Source: Sporichthya brevicatena (GTDB lineage Bacteria; Actinomycetota; Actinomycetes; Sporichthyales; Sporichthyaceae). Taken from it: DNA of 64,000 bases. The position numbers and the translations under genes are program-made. Positions 27,381-36,109 of the stretch are shown one piece after another. The notes beneath the pieces are model-generated. The model saw only the letters and a list, made by a program, of their open reading frames with translations. It had not been told where the DNA came from and did not search any database. Position 1 is the stretch's first letter. Every line of letters starts with the position of its first letter. Where the stretch lies: assembly GCF_039525035.1 (NCBI RefSeq), contig NZ_BAAAHE010000007.1, positions 186,001 through 250,000 of the forward strand, read 5' to 3'.

Positions 27381-29603
27381 TTACGGATTCAGCTTCTCCA
27401 CAGCAACCCACGAGGAGCTGAGGGCCGGGGTCTGCGACAGCGGGTCGAGCTTGGAGCCGTCGACGAGCTTGTTCCGGTTCGCGCCGAAGGCGATCGGCTC
27501 GGCCCCACCGCGGGGGTCGAAGACGCGCGAGCCCCACCCGTGGTCGACGATCACCAGGCCCCGGCGGGGTTCGTCGCTGACCACCGCGGGCACCTCGATC
27601 GAACCCGTCGGCGAGTACACCCGCACGAGGTCGCCGGTGGCGACCCCGAGGGCTTCCGCGTCCTCGGGGTGGATCACGGCCTCGTTGCGCTTGCCCGAGC
27701 GGTGCAGGCTCGGCAGCTCGTTGAGCCACGAGTTCATCGCGTGCCGGTTGCGGCGGTTGCCGAGCTGGAACGGGTAACCGGCCGGTGCCTCGTCACGCTG
27801 ACTGGTCATCAGTTCGCGCGTGCGGGCGAAGAACTCCGGCGGTGCCGCGTGGATCTTCTTGTCCGGAGTCTTCAGTGCCTTCTGCAGGTTGCCGAACTCG
27901 CGCTTGCCGAAGACGTGGCCGTGCGGGTGGGCGACGATGTCCTTCCACTTGACCTTGCGACCGCTGGCGACCAGCAGCCGGTCGATCCAGTGCGGGGAGA
28001 ACTCGATCCCGGGCTTGCCCGTGCGCTTCGCGAGCTTGCGGGAGGCCTTGACGAAGGTGTTCACGCCCCGGTAGCCGAACAGCGGCTTGCCCATCGCGAG
28101 GGTCAGGTCGGTCCAGAACCGCCACTCCTCGCGCACGCCGGGCGGCGGGTCGACCGCGCGGCGTCCGAGCTGGAAGTAGGGCTCGTCCTGCAGCTGCGAG
28201 GTCAGCGCGTGCAGGTCGTCGCGCTCCAGCCAGTGCGGCACGGGCAGGAGCCAGTGTGCGTGCCGGTGGCTCTCGCGCTGGACGAGGTCGAGGACGACGA
28301 GCAGGTCGAGTTGCGCGAGCGCCTCGTCGAGCTGGTCGCCGTTCGGACCCGAGACCACCGGGTTGCCGGCGTTGATGATCATCGCCCGCACGCGGCCCTT
28401 GCCGGGGGTCGTGATCTCACCCGGCAGCTCGTCGAGGCCGTGGTGGCCGGCGACCATGTCGCGACCCTGGACCCGCGACCGGTGGGTCATCGGCTTGGCC
28501 ATCATGTCGAAGAGCCGGATGCTGTCGACGTAGCCGGCCTCGAACCGGCGGCCGCCCGGGCGGTCCATCCGGCCGGTGAGGATGTTCAGGACCTGACCGA
28601 GCCACTCGCCGATCGTTCCGGCCTCGTGGAGAGCCACGCCGGTCCGGGTGATCGCCATCGCGGTGCGGGCGCCGGCGAACTCGCGGGCGATGCGCTCGAT
28701 GTCCGCGCGCGGGATCTCGCAGCGCGCCGCCAGGTCGTCGAGGTCCGCGGTCCGCACGAAGCGGCGGAGGTCCTCGATGCCGGTGGCGATGCCGGACGTG
28801 GGGTCGCAGTCCCCCCGGTGCTCCAGCCCTTCGTCGAGGATGACCTTCACCAGCCCGAGCAGCAGCGCCCAGTCCTGACCGGGGCGCACCCGCAGGTGCT
28901 CGTCGGCCTTGCGGGCCGACTCGGTCGCGACCGGGTCGACGATGACGAGCTTCGCGCCCGCCTTCTGCCGGTCCAGGCACCGCCGCCACCCGGCGGGGAC
29001 GGTCTCGATCCACCCCCAGGTACTGACCGCGGGGTTCGCGCCGAACAGCAGGAAGTAGTCGCAGTTGTCGATGTCGGACACCGCCGCAAACAGCTGCGAG
29101 CCGAACATCGCCGTCGCGACGACGTGCATCGCGTTCTGGTCGACGGACCCGACGAAGTACCGGCTGTGCGATTTGATGGCGTCCAGGAACGCCAGCTGGA
29201 ACATGACGTTCGACGACGAGAACCCGGCGGGGTTGCCCCAGTAGGTGGCGATCGCGTCCGGCCCGTCCTCGGCGATCAGCTTCTTCATCCGCGACGAGAT
29301 GTCGGCGATCGCCTCCTCCCACGTCGCCTCGACGTAGCCGTCGCCGACCCGGCGCATCGGCTGAAGGATGCGTCGCGGGTGCTCGACGATCTCCCCGGCC
29401 GTACGACCCTTCGCGCAGAAGTCGTGCCAGGTGTGCGGGTTCTGCTTGTCCGGCGCGATCTTCAGCACGCGGTTGTCGGCGACCGTCACCTCGAGGCCGC
29501 AGCCGGCCAGGCAGTAGCGGCAGAAGGTGTGGACGGTCCGGGCCGGGCTCACGTCGGTGAGGCCGAGATCGGGCGCGGTCTCCGGGCGGTCGACAGTGGT
29601 CAT
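27381..29603 (-). CDS. molybdopterin-dependent oxidoreductase (DMSO reductase superfamily)
   Basis: The 740-residue protein begins with a [4Fe-4S] site 'CRYCLAGCGLEV' plus 'FCAKG' (about 28-65), then the molybdopterin domains with 'YWGNPAGFSSSN', 'VIVDPVATESARKADEHLRVRPG' and the C-terminal dinucleotide-binding barrel ('GDLVRVYSPTGSIEVPAVV'). No Tat signal is seen, so it is probably cytoplasmic. It belongs with formate dehydrogenase/assimilatory nitrate reductase-like BisC proteins. I cannot see a Cys or Sec metal ligand at the usual place, so the substrate is open. No electron-transfer subunit gene is adjacent. Confidence 0.85.
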   Translation of the reverse strand: MTTVDRPETAPDLGLTDVSPARTVHTFCRYCLAGCGLEVTVADNRVLKIAPDKQNPHTWHDFCAKGRTAGEIVEHPRRILQPMRRVGDGYVEATWEEAIADISSRMKKLIAEDGPDAIATYWGNPAGFSSSNVMFQLAFLDAIKSHSRYFVGSVDQNAMHVVATAMFGSQLFAAVSDIDNCDYFLLFGANPAVSTWGWIETVPAGWRRCLDRQKAGAKLVIVDPVATESARKADEHLRVRPGQDWALLLGLVKVILDEGLEHRGDCDPTSGIATGIEDLRRFVRTADLDDLAARCEIPRADIERIAREFAGARTAMAITRTGVALHEAGTIGEWLGQVLNILTGRMDRPGGRRFEAGYVDSIRLFDMMAKPMTHRSRVQGRDMVAGHHGLDELPGEITTPGKGRVRAMIINAGNPVVSGPNGDQLDEALAQLDLLVVLDLVQRESHRHAHWLLPVPHWLERDDLHALTSQLQDEPYFQLGRRAVDPPPGVREEWRFWTDLTLAMGKPLFGYRGVNTFVKASRKLAKRTGKPGIEFSPHWIDRLLVASGRKVKWKDIVAHPHGHVFGKREFGNLQKALKTPDKKIHAAPPEFFARTRELMTSQRDEAPAGYPFQLGNRRNRHAMNSWLNELPSLHRSGKRNEAVIHPEDAEALGVATGDLVRVYSPTGSIEVPAVVSDEPRRGLVIVDHGWGSRVFDPRGGAEPIAFGANRNKLVDGSKLDPLSQTPALSSSWVAVEKLNP

Positions 29604-29704
29604 GGGGGATCCCTACGCAGCAATTGGGCGATCCGACAAACCTAATGGAGACAGGGGTGGCGGCCCAGACCCGAATCTCGCGCCCCCCGGCGCTCCGCCG
29701 CTGG
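29604..29704. other. short intergenic region, nothing recognised
   Basis: It lies between two minus-strand genes. It is AT-richer near 29620-29645, which could hold the promoter of the molybdopterin gene. No hairpin stands out. Confidence 0.3.
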
Positions 29705-30136
29705 TCAGCCGAGCTTGCCGGTGCTGACGTACGCAGCCTCGGTCTTGACGATCGCGAGCCCGCCGACCCGGCCTTGCTCGGGGGTGACGCCGTTGGCCAT
29801 CACGATCCCGAATGCGTGGCGGAACGCCTCGTTGGCGGTCACGAAGGAGACTCCACCGTCGACGAACGCGACCGGGACGGCGTCGGCGAACGCGTCGCCC
29901 TGGCCGGAGTCGACGGCGATCACCCCGCCGTCGTAGATGATCTCCGCGAGGGTCTCGGGGTCCGCGGCGGCGTTCGCGTCCCGGATCGCGGCGGCCGCGG
30001 CGGCGCCGTCGCCCCGGCCGAGGGCCTCGGAGGCCGCGGCCTTGGGATCGGACGCCGCGCCCGCCGGAGCGGCGGAGAGCGTGAGGGCGGCCGCGGTCAG
30101 GACGGCGGCGGCGCTGCGGCGAAGTCCACGGGTCAT
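29705..30136 (-). CDS. small secreted protein of unknown function
   Basis: The 143-residue protein has a Sec-type signal (Arg at 3-7, hydrophobic core about 8-24, likely cleavage after 'AGAA' near 28). The mature part is Ala-rich with a pattern 'DGGVIAVDSGQGDAF' and 'GGLAIVKTEAAYV'. It vaguely resembles heme-binding GlcG/HbpS proteins, which I do not trust. GGAGGACC lies before ATG 30136. It follows the F420-type oxidoreductase gene by 17 bases and may share its transcript. Confidence 0.65.
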   Translation of the reverse strand: MTRGLRRSAAAVLTAAALTLSAAPAGAASDPKAAASEALGRGDGAAAAAAIRDANAAADPETLAEIIYDGGVIAVDSGQGDAFADAVPVAFVDGGVSFVTANEAFRHAFGIVMANGVTPEQGRVGGLAIVKTEAAYVSTGKLG

Positions 30137-30153
30137 GTCGGTCCTCCGGGGAA

Positions 30154-31050
30154 TCAGGATCGGGCGGCCTTGAGCACGGGCTCGAGGCCGGAGAGCAGGG
30201 ACATCCACGCGGCGGGCGAGTCGATCTCGGAGCAGAAGTTGGTCTCGACGATGACGCCTTCGAGGCCGGCCTCCCGGACCTCGGCGGTGCGTTCGGCGAC
30301 CTCGTCCACGGTCAGGCGCTTGCCGGCGGTGTTCTCCAGCGCGACGCGGTAGATGACGTCGACCGGTGGCCGGCCCTCGGCGCGCTGCGCGTTGACGGTC
30401 GCGAGCATCTCCAGCACGGCGGGGATCGGGAGCGACCCGGGATTCCACAGGTCGAACTGCGCGGCGGTGCGGGCGAGGCCCGGGCCGGACCACATGCCCG
30501 ACATCAGCCGGAACTCGCTCACCGGCTTGGGCTGCATCAGGCAGGGCCCGACCTCGAAGAACGGTCCCGCGTACACGACGGGGTCGGGGCCCCAGCACGC
30601 GCGCAACGTCGGGACGAAGTCGTCCATGCGCTTGCCGCGGGTGCTCGGGTCGACCCCCATCGCGCGGTGCTCCTCGACCGACCAGCCGACGGAGAGCCCG
30701 ATGACGTCGAGCCGGCCGCCCGCGAGCTGGTCGATCGTGGCGAGCCGCTGCGCCAGCTGCACGGGGTAGTGGTTGCCGCCGACCAGGACCGAGGTGCCGA
30801 GCTTGATCGTCGACGTCCACGCCGCGACCGCGCCGAGCAGTTCGGTCGGCGCCCACACCGACTGGTAGCGCTCGGGCTGCGCCTGCGCGCTCCCGCCGTA
30901 CTCGCCCTCCTGCACGAGCGCGTAGAGGAAGTGGTCCTGCACCCAGAGGTGGTCGAACCCCATCCCCTCCGCGGTCTGCGCGAAGTCCCGGACCAGCCCG
31001 GCGTCCACCGCCGGCCCCAGCTGCGGCAGGCACAGCCCGACCGTCGTCAT
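30154..31050 (-). CDS. luciferase-like (LLM class) F420-dependent oxidoreductase
   Basis: The 298-residue TIM-barrel protein begins 'VGLCLPQLGP' and contains 'AEGMGFDHLWVQDHF', 'IKLGTSVLVGGNHYPVQLAQ' and 'RLDVIGLSVGW', all typical of LLM proteins. Actinobacterial members use F420 or FMN for hydride transfer or monooxygenation. ATG 31050 is preceded by GAAGGGAG. The gene is downstream of two NTF2-fold genes read the same way, though a large hairpin separates them. A role in degrading the same compound is inferred from the neighbourhood. Confidence 0.88.
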   Translation of the reverse strand: MTTVGLCLPQLGPAVDAGLVRDFAQTAEGMGFDHLWVQDHFLYALVQEGEYGGSAQAQPERYQSVWAPTELLGAVAAWTSTIKLGTSVLVGGNHYPVQLAQRLATIDQLAGGRLDVIGLSVGWSVEEHRAMGVDPSTRGKRMDDFVPTLRACWGPDPVVYAGPFFEVGPCLMQPKPVSEFRLMSGMWSGPGLARTAAQFDLWNPGSLPIPAVLEMLATVNAQRAEGRPPVDVIYRVALENTAGKRLTVDEVAERTAEVREAGLEGVIVETNFCSEIDSPAAWMSLLSGLEPVLKAARS

Positions 31051-31070
31051 CTGCGCGCTCCCTTCTCTGC

Positions 31071-31142
31071 GGGATGACGTCCCTGGCGCGCCCTTGTCAG
31101 CCCTCCTGCGGGCCGACAAGCTTCGCTGCGGGACGTCATCCC
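31071..31142. terminator. 72-base nested hairpin between SnoaL-like and LLM genes
   Basis: The outer 13-bp perfect arms GGGATGACGTCCC and GGGACGTCATCCC enclose an inner hairpin (CTTGTC-A-GCCC/GGGC-C-GACAAG). The right arm overlaps the SnoaL-like stop codon. It could terminate the upstream mRNA or stabilise its 3' end. Confidence 0.6.
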
Positions 31143-31579
31143 TTGGGCAGTTCGACGTACTTGATCCGGGTCAGCCGGGTGGACGCGATCAGCCAGCGGC
31201 CGTCGACCTTGCGGTAGGTCTCGGCGTAGTGGCCCCAACCGGTGTGGTTGCGGTACCCGGAGTCGTCGGGGGACTCGACGAGGTCGTACATCGGCCACAG
31301 ACCCTGCGCGTTCGTCTCGTCGAGGATGTCGATCTCGGGCTCGTGCCCGTGGTGGATCGAGATCCCGGACGCGAAGTGCCGCGCGACCGACGCCACGAAG
31401 GTCGCCTTGTCCACCGGACCTGACGTCGACTCACCGAAGTCCGGGACGAAGTCCTCGGTGAAGAGGGTCGCGAACTCGTCCCACTCCCGCAGGTCGACGC
31501 ACCGGAAGTAGCGCGCCTTCAGCCGGCGGATCTCCTCGATCGCCTCGAGGCGCGCGATGCGTTCCTCCAGCGTGGCCAT
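31136..31579 (-). CDS. SnoaL-like (NTF2-fold) protein
   Basis: The 147-residue protein begins with the N-terminal NTF2 helix 'RIARLEAIEEIRRLKARYFR' broken at residue 20, then 'LFTEDFVPDFGESTSGP' and 'GHYAETYRKVDGRWLIAST'. This is the SnoaL_4 pattern with the conserved 'YxxxxD/VDGxW' end. Proteins of this fold act as small isomerases, cyclases or dehydratases, or lack known activity. Its ATG shares a base with the preceding stop (TGATG), so it is translated with the epoxide-hydrolase-like gene. Confidence 0.85.
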   Translation of the reverse strand: MATLEERIARLEAIEEIRRLKARYFRCVDLREWDEFATLFTEDFVPDFGESTSGPVDKATFVASVARHFASGISIHHGHEPEIDILDETNAQGLWPMYDLVESPDDSGYRNHTGWGHYAETYRKVDGRWLIASTRLTRIKYVELPKG

Positions 31580-32028
31580 CAGTGCCGATGCCGCGGGAAA
31601 CGCTCCCGGATGGGGGAGTCCGCGTTGTAGTCGGCGTAGCGGGCGATCTTCCCGTCCCGGACGGTGAAGCAGCCCATGATCGGGATCGCGATCGCCTCGG
31701 TCCCGTCGGCGAGGAAGATGCGGTCGACGCGCTCGGTGAGGACGATGCCGTCGCCGTTCGCGGCCCGGCGTGAGGCCATGTTCCGCAGCTCGGCCGTGCA
31801 CCACTCCATCTCGAGGGTGTCGTGGAGCTTCGAGAGGAACTCCATCGCCGCGACCTTCCCGTGGGTCGGCGGGGACCCGGTGTTCTCCCAGAGGAAGTCG
31901 TCGGTCAGCCACCGGTCGTAGCAGTCGAGCATGTGCGGCCACGCGCCCGGACCCCAGTCGTCGAGGAAACCGACGACCGCCTTCTCGTCGTCGTTCTGCG
32001 GTTCCGCGCCCGGATGAATGAGCACCAC
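31579..32028 (-). CDS. limonene-1,2-epoxide hydrolase-like (NTF2-fold) protein
   Basis: The 149-residue protein has the limonene-epoxide hydrolase pattern: 'ERVDRIFL' contains the Arg-x-Asp pair and 'RDGKIARYADYNAD' the partner Asp of the LEH Asp-Arg-Asp triad. LEH enzymes open epoxides with a water molecule. Mycobacterial EphG, a relative, acts on cholesterol epoxide, so a terpenoid or steroid epoxide is plausible (inference). GGGAGG lies before GTG 32028. It is first in the operon with the SnoaL-like gene and is divergent from the lipocalin-like gene at 32120. Confidence 0.8.
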   Translation of the reverse strand: MVLIHPGAEPQNDDEKAVVGFLDDWGPGAWPHMLDCYDRWLTDDFLWENTGSPPTHGKVAAMEFLSKLHDTLEMEWCTAELRNMASRRAANGDGIVLTERVDRIFLADGTEAIAIPIMGCFTVRDGKIARYADYNADSPIRERFPRHRH

Positions 32029-32050
32029 GCCTCCCAGGGGTTGCGTCGGA

Positions 32051-32072
32051 AATAGTCGCAGTACAAACTATT
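32051..32072. promoter_or_regulatory. palindrome AATAGT-N10-ACTATT in divergent promoter
   Basis: Perfect 6-bp arms; the inner part reads AGTC-N8-AACT, one base from the AGTC-N8-GACT palindrome found at three other promoters in this window. It sits in the 91-base gap between the epoxide-hydrolase-like gene and the gene at 32120. Confidence 0.5.
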
Positions 32073-32119
32073 GAGTGGCAACATATTCCGGGCCCCGACT
32101 TTGTGCCAGGAAGGTCCGC

Positions 32120-33139
32120 ATGGACTCGTACACCTACGGCGACTTCAACTACCGGACCGTGGTCAGCGGCTTCGTGAACGACCTGTCGCAGCTGCATCCG
32201 GGTGCGGTGCACTTCGGTCTGGAGCAACAGATCGAGTACGTCTACGGGTTCTTCGTGGGCGAGGACGGGACGATCATCTGCCTGGAGCAGAAGTTCGTCG
32301 GCTCGGTCTCGACGGGCACGTTCGTCATGCGGACCGACGGGCACGGGGGGATGAACGTCCAGCCGGAGACCACGCGCAGCTACCGCGGCGAGGTCCGGCG
32401 CACGATCGAGGACAAGTACCGCAAGTGGTCGGACCCGGTGATGCTGCGGCTCCCGGAGTCCGCGCGGCGCGAGGGTGACCTGCCCTATCTGCTCGAGCTC
32501 GACGGCGACAAGTTCCTCTGGGACCAGGGCGAGCTGTGCCACCTCGAGGGCGAGATCAAGACGCTTGGCGTGCAGTTCTACGCGGCGTCCGCGGAGGAGC
32601 CCCTGTTCTTCACCTCGATCCCGTACTGGGTGACCGGCACCGTGCTCGGTCGCCCCACCACCGGGCTCGTCTACTTCGACCGGGTGCACCTCAAGCCGGG
32701 CACGGAGTGGAAGGAGACGAAGATGTTCACCGACATCCAGTACTCCTGGAACATCTTCGGCAACCTCTACGCCGACGGCTCGATCGAGTACGGGAAGATC
32801 GTGATCGGCAAGGACGGCTTCCAGGCCGCGATGGTCGTCGACGACCACCGCCTCACCGCCGGCAGCAACATCGTCTCCGGCCGTTACGTCCTCAACGACA
32901 ACGGGTTCATCCGCCACGCGCAGTACGACGTGGGTGGTGGCAACGTGTACGAGTTCCGCGGCAAGGACGAGAACAACATGGTGGAGTTCTCCGCCTCCCG
33001 CTGGAACGGCTACCACGCCCAGTTCGGCGTCACCCGTCGACTCGGCGACGAGCGGGAGCTGGTCTCCGGCATCACCTGGCTGGAGTCGTTCGACCACCGC
33101 ATCCGCGACGCCGGGCTGGCGTTCGACTCTCTCGACTGA
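32120..33139 (+). CDS. lipocalin/AttH-like protein of unknown function (paralogue 1)
   Basis: The 339-residue protein is made mainly of beta-strands with repeated 'Y.YGFF.GEDG' and 'W...GTVLGRP' segments, suggesting a two-lipocalin AttH/CrtC-like fold. It may belong to the DUF7065/DUF7064 families (tentative). It shares long stretches with the protein at 57550: 'EQKFVG', 'RGEVRR', 'GTVLGRP', 'DGS.E.G' and a C-terminal 'TWLESF'. CrtC-like folds hydrate isoprenoid double bonds, which would suit a hydrophobic substrate. AGGAAGG lies 4 bases before ATG 32120. The FAD monooxygenase follows. Confidence 0.75.
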   Translation: MDSYTYGDFNYRTVVSGFVNDLSQLHPGAVHFGLEQQIEYVYGFFVGEDGTIICLEQKFVGSVSTGTFVMRTDGHGGMNVQPETTRSYRGEVRRTIEDKYRKWSDPVMLRLPESARREGDLPYLLELDGDKFLWDQGELCHLEGEIKTLGVQFYAASAEEPLFFTSIPYWVTGTVLGRPTTGLVYFDRVHLKPGTEWKETKMFTDIQYSWNIFGNLYADGSIEYGKIVIGKDGFQAAMVVDDHRLTAGSNIVSGRYVLNDNGFIRHAQYDVGGGNVYEFRGKDENNMVEFSASRWNGYHAQFGVTRRLGDERELVSGITWLESFDHRIRDAGLAFDSLD

Positions 33140-33155
33140 CGGGACGTCAACTTCG

Positions 33156-34526
33156 TTGAACGGCTCTGCCCTCGTCCTGGGTGGCAGCATCGCCGGCCTG
33201 CTCGCGGCTGCGGCGCTGTCCCCCCACGTCGAGACGGTCACGCTCGTCGAGCGGGAGGACCTGCTCGACCCGAACCGCCGCGGCGTCCCGCAGGGGACGC
33301 AGGTGCACGCGCTGCTCGGTGCCGGCCAGCGGGCGATGGCGGCGCTGCTGCCCGGCATCGTCGACGACCTCGTCACCGCGGGTGGCCGGCTCGTGGACTC
33401 CCCGCACGAGGTCGCGATCTACGGCGCCCAGGGCTGGGCCGGCCGGGTCCCGAGTGAGGCCCACGTCGTGTTCATGCGGCGGCCGGTGCTCGAGACCGTG
33501 GTGCGGCGTCGGGTGCTCGCCCTGCCGAACGTGCGGGTCGTGACCGGCGTCGTCTCCGGCCTGACGGGCGGCTCCGACCGCATCACCGGCGCAACCCTGC
33601 AGGGCGGCGAGACCCTGACCGCGGACCTCGTCGTCGACGCCACCGGCCGTAACTCCAAGGCCACCGACTGGCTCGCCGACTTCGGCTTCCCCGCGCCCGC
33701 GACCAAGGAACTGCGCTCCTACGTCGGGTACGCGACGGCCACCGTGCGCCTGCCCGACGGCGTCTTCCCGCCCGGCGTGGTCGGGATCCTCAGCCACCCG
33801 CACCCCGGCGCGCTGCGCGGTTCCGCGGTCGTGCCCTGCGACAACGGGCTCTACCAGGTCGCGGCGCTCGGGATGATGAAGGCCGACCCACCCAAGGACC
33901 GCGAGGGCTTCCAGGCACACCTGGAGGCGGCGCCGAGCCGGCTCGTCGCCGAGGTCGCGGCGAAGGCCGAGTTCGTCGAGGAGCCGACGGTCTACAAGGT
34001 CCGCGGCAGCCTGCGCCGGATGTGGGAGGAGCTGCCGGCACACCCGCCGGGCTTCCTCGCGATCGGTGACGCGGTGATGTCTTTCAACCCGCTCTACGGC
34101 CAGGGCATGTCGGTGGCGGCGAGCGAGGCGCGCATCCTGCACGACATCCTGCGTGAGAACGACGCGCGGGCCGGCGTCGCCGACCACGGCCTCGCCGCGC
34201 GGGCGCAGGCGGCGTTCACGCCGGTGGTCGACACGGTCTTCGGAATGGTCGTGAGCACTGACGCCCACTACCCGGGCGCCGAGCTCGAGGGCGTCACGGC
34301 GCCCGACCCCGAGGCGGTCAGGTTCGGTCGCGCCCTGAGCCAACTGGCCACCGAGGACCCCGAGGTTGCGCTCGCGCTGAAGACCGCCGGCCACTTCTTC
34401 GACACCGCCCCGCTGCGGTCCCCGGGGATCGCCGAGAAGGTCGCGGCCTGGCTCGCCGACGGACGCACACCGGCCGCCCAGGATCCCACGGTCATTCCCC
34501 CTGCTCTGATCGAAACGACCAGGTGA
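33156..34526 (+). CDS. FAD-dependent monooxygenase (epoxidase-like)
   Basis: The 456-residue protein has an N-terminal dinucleotide fold ('VLGGSIAGLLAAAAL', first Gly of GxGxxG shifted), the motif 'RRGVPQGTQVHALLGAG' seen in polyether epoxidases and geranylgeranyl-reductase-like enzymes, and the FAD-ribityl motif 'GDAVMSFNPLYGQGMSV'. It probably inserts one oxygen into a double bond or ring. Together with the epoxide-hydrolase-like gene next door this suggests epoxidation followed by hydrolysis (inference). TTG 33156 is the only start before the FAD strand. It lies 16 bases after the lipocalin-like gene, likely in one operon. Confidence 0.85.
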   Translation: MNGSALVLGGSIAGLLAAAALSPHVETVTLVEREDLLDPNRRGVPQGTQVHALLGAGQRAMAALLPGIVDDLVTAGGRLVDSPHEVAIYGAQGWAGRVPSEAHVVFMRRPVLETVVRRRVLALPNVRVVTGVVSGLTGGSDRITGATLQGGETLTADLVVDATGRNSKATDWLADFGFPAPATKELRSYVGYATATVRLPDGVFPPGVVGILSHPHPGALRGSAVVPCDNGLYQVAALGMMKADPPKDREGFQAHLEAAPSRLVAEVAAKAEFVEEPTVYKVRGSLRRMWEELPAHPPGFLAIGDAVMSFNPLYGQGMSVAASEARILHDILRENDARAGVADHGLAARAQAAFTPVVDTVFGMVVSTDAHYPGAELEGVTAPDPEAVRFGRALSQLATEDPEVALALKTAGHFFDTAPLRSPGIAEKVAAWLADGRTPAAQDPTVIPPALIETTR

Positions 34527-34663
34527 GAGGGGGTTTTCGGCCCGTGTCGTCGCTAGCCAGTGATCGCTTGCGTCACGTCGTCCGGACAGGACGTCCAGAT
34601 CACGTTTGCGCCGCCCGTTCTGCCCGGGTTCGTCAATCCCTGTCCGGCACCCGAGTCCTGTGC
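34527..34663. other. intergenic region upstream of the importer operon
   Basis: No gene is supported. A 6-bp repeat GTGATC/GATCAC brackets bases near 34560-34610, and GGACGTCC-like segments occur between them. The promoter proper starts at 34664. Confidence 0.3.
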
Positions 34664-34685
34664 TACAAAAGTCGTGAACTTGACT
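34664..34685 (+). promoter_or_regulatory. promoter with AGTC-N8-GACT palindrome for the importer operon
   Basis: A -10-like TACAAA (34664-34669) is followed at once by AGTC-N8-GACT (34670-34685). A protein bound there would cover the transcription start. The leader would be about 66 bases, with GAAGG before ATG 34742. The same palindrome occurs at 46795 and 58618. Confidence 0.5.
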
Positions 34686-34741
34686 AATTGGTGATGTGGC
34701 TCACCGCCCGATCACCCTCCGTCCCCCTTCGGAAGGTCTGT

Positions 34742-36109
34742 ATGAACCTTCGGCGCTACTCGATCCCCCTCGGGGTGGCCGCTCTGGTCACCACCGGTGG
34801 GATGGTCGTGCTGCCGGCCGGCTCGGCGGGGGCCGAGGCCAGCTACGACGCGATCGCCCGGACCGAGACCTTCACGCTCAACATCGCCAACCCGTCGATC
34901 CCCACGGGCATCGACATCGAGGGCGGTGGCCCGGCCGCGAGCGTCCGGCAGGACAGCGTCGGGATCTCCGACGCGAGCGCTCAGCTGCCGTACGCCGGCG
35001 ACACCGTCCCGGGTCTGCCGGGCATCGGGGCCGGCCTGTTCGGCTTCACCGCGCCGCCGTACCCGTTCATCGCGTCGTCCAACGCCGGGTCGCCCCCGCA
35101 GTCGGTCTCGTACCCCGGCGTCTCGCTGCATGCCGAGAGCGGCGACTTCACGACGCAGGCGTCCTCGGTTCTCGGCCAGGCCGGGTCGGGCGCGAGCGCG
35201 AACGCGCGCATCGACGAGGCGCGCTCCGGTGACGTCGTCGCCACCGCGACGACCGGTGCGGACACGGTGAAGATCGGCCCGTACGGCACGCTCTCGGACG
35301 TCAAGAGCGTCGCGACGGTGCGGGCGGACGGTTTCACCGGCAAGCTCACCCGGACGACGTCGAGCTCGATCGGGAAGATCTCGTTCCCCGGCCTGAGCTT
35401 CACGGTGCCGAAGGAGAGCCCGGGTCAGATCCCGATCCCCGTGCCGATCCCCGGCATCCCGAACCAGGCTCCGATCGAGGTCCCGCCGTTCCCGTTCCCG
35501 GGTGGTGGTCAGACCTTCCACAACCCGGAGCTCGGGATCCAGGACGGGTTCTTCGTGGTGACGCAGCCTCAGGACGGCACCGTGCAGAAGTACGCGGTCC
35601 CGGCCGGGCCGGTGCTGGAGGGCCTCAAGGCGCTCGGCGTGACGATGCGGTTCCAGGCTCCGCAGGAGACGGCGACCGGCGTCATCGCGGGCGCGTACAT
35701 CTTCCAGTACAAGATCGCCGAGCCCCCGCCGAACGGCTACTACAACGGCGCCACGGACATCACGCAGAGCACGGCCTACGCGCTCGCGAGCGTGAACCTG
35801 CAGCCCGTCGTCACCGACGGCACCGGCTCGACGCCGGTGGGGCCGAGCGACGCGGTCGACGGCGTCGCGGCCCCGGACTCGTTGGCGCCGATCGACCAGG
35901 CCGGCCTGCCGAGCCTCGGGGACGCCGGCGCGGTCCCGACCGTGCCGCTGTCGCCGGTCGCCGGCGCCGGTGGGGCGCCGAGCATCTCGCTGGCCGGGTT
36001 CAAGATCGGCCTCGGTCTGGACAGCATCTATCTCTCCGTCGCGGCACTCGGCCTGCTGGGCCTGCTGTCGGTCGGCGGTCTCTCCTGGTTGGGAGTGCGT
36101 TCGCGATGA
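34742..36109 (+). CDS. secreted, C-terminally membrane-anchored protein of unknown function
   Basis: The 455-residue protein has a signal peptide (about 1-32, cleavage near 'AGAEA'), a large extracytoplasmic part rich in Pro, Gly and Ser with a Pro-rich stretch 'PIPVPIPGIPNQAP' (about 235-250), and a C-terminal hydrophobic helix (about 425-450) ended by 'RSR'. It is first in an operon with a Liv-type ABC importer, and its stop overlaps the next gene (ATGA). A surface accessory role, such as delivering substrate to the importer, is inferred. I do not recognise the family. Confidence 0.7.
   Translation: MNLRRYSIPLGVAALVTTGGMVVLPAGSAGAEASYDAIARTETFTLNIANPSIPTGIDIEGGGPAASVRQDSVGISDASAQLPYAGDTVPGLPGIGAGLFGFTAPPYPFIASSNAGSPPQSVSYPGVSLHAESGDFTTQASSVLGQAGSGASANARIDEARSGDVVATATTGADTVKIGPYGTLSDVKSVATVRADGFTGKLTRTTSSSIGKISFPGLSFTVPKESPGQIPIPVPIPGIPNQAPIEVPPFPFPGGGQTFHNPELGIQDGFFVVTQPQDGTVQKYAVPAGPVLEGLKALGVTMRFQAPQETATGVIAGAYIFQYKIAEPPPNGYYNGATDITQSTAYALASVNLQPVVTDGTGSTPVGPSDAVDGVAAPDSLAPIDQAGLPSLGDAGAVPTVPLSPVAGAGGAPSISLAGFKIGLGLDSIYLSVAALGLLGLLSVGGLSWLGVRSR

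Noticed and set aside
27540-29645. Long plus-strand frame opposite the molybdopterin gene
   Set aside because: No recognisable motifs, and the translation is Arg/Val/Gly-rich shadow sequence.
29705-30136. GlcG/HbpS heme-binding protein
   Set aside because: The similarity is only a vague Ala/Gly pattern; no conserved block is visible.
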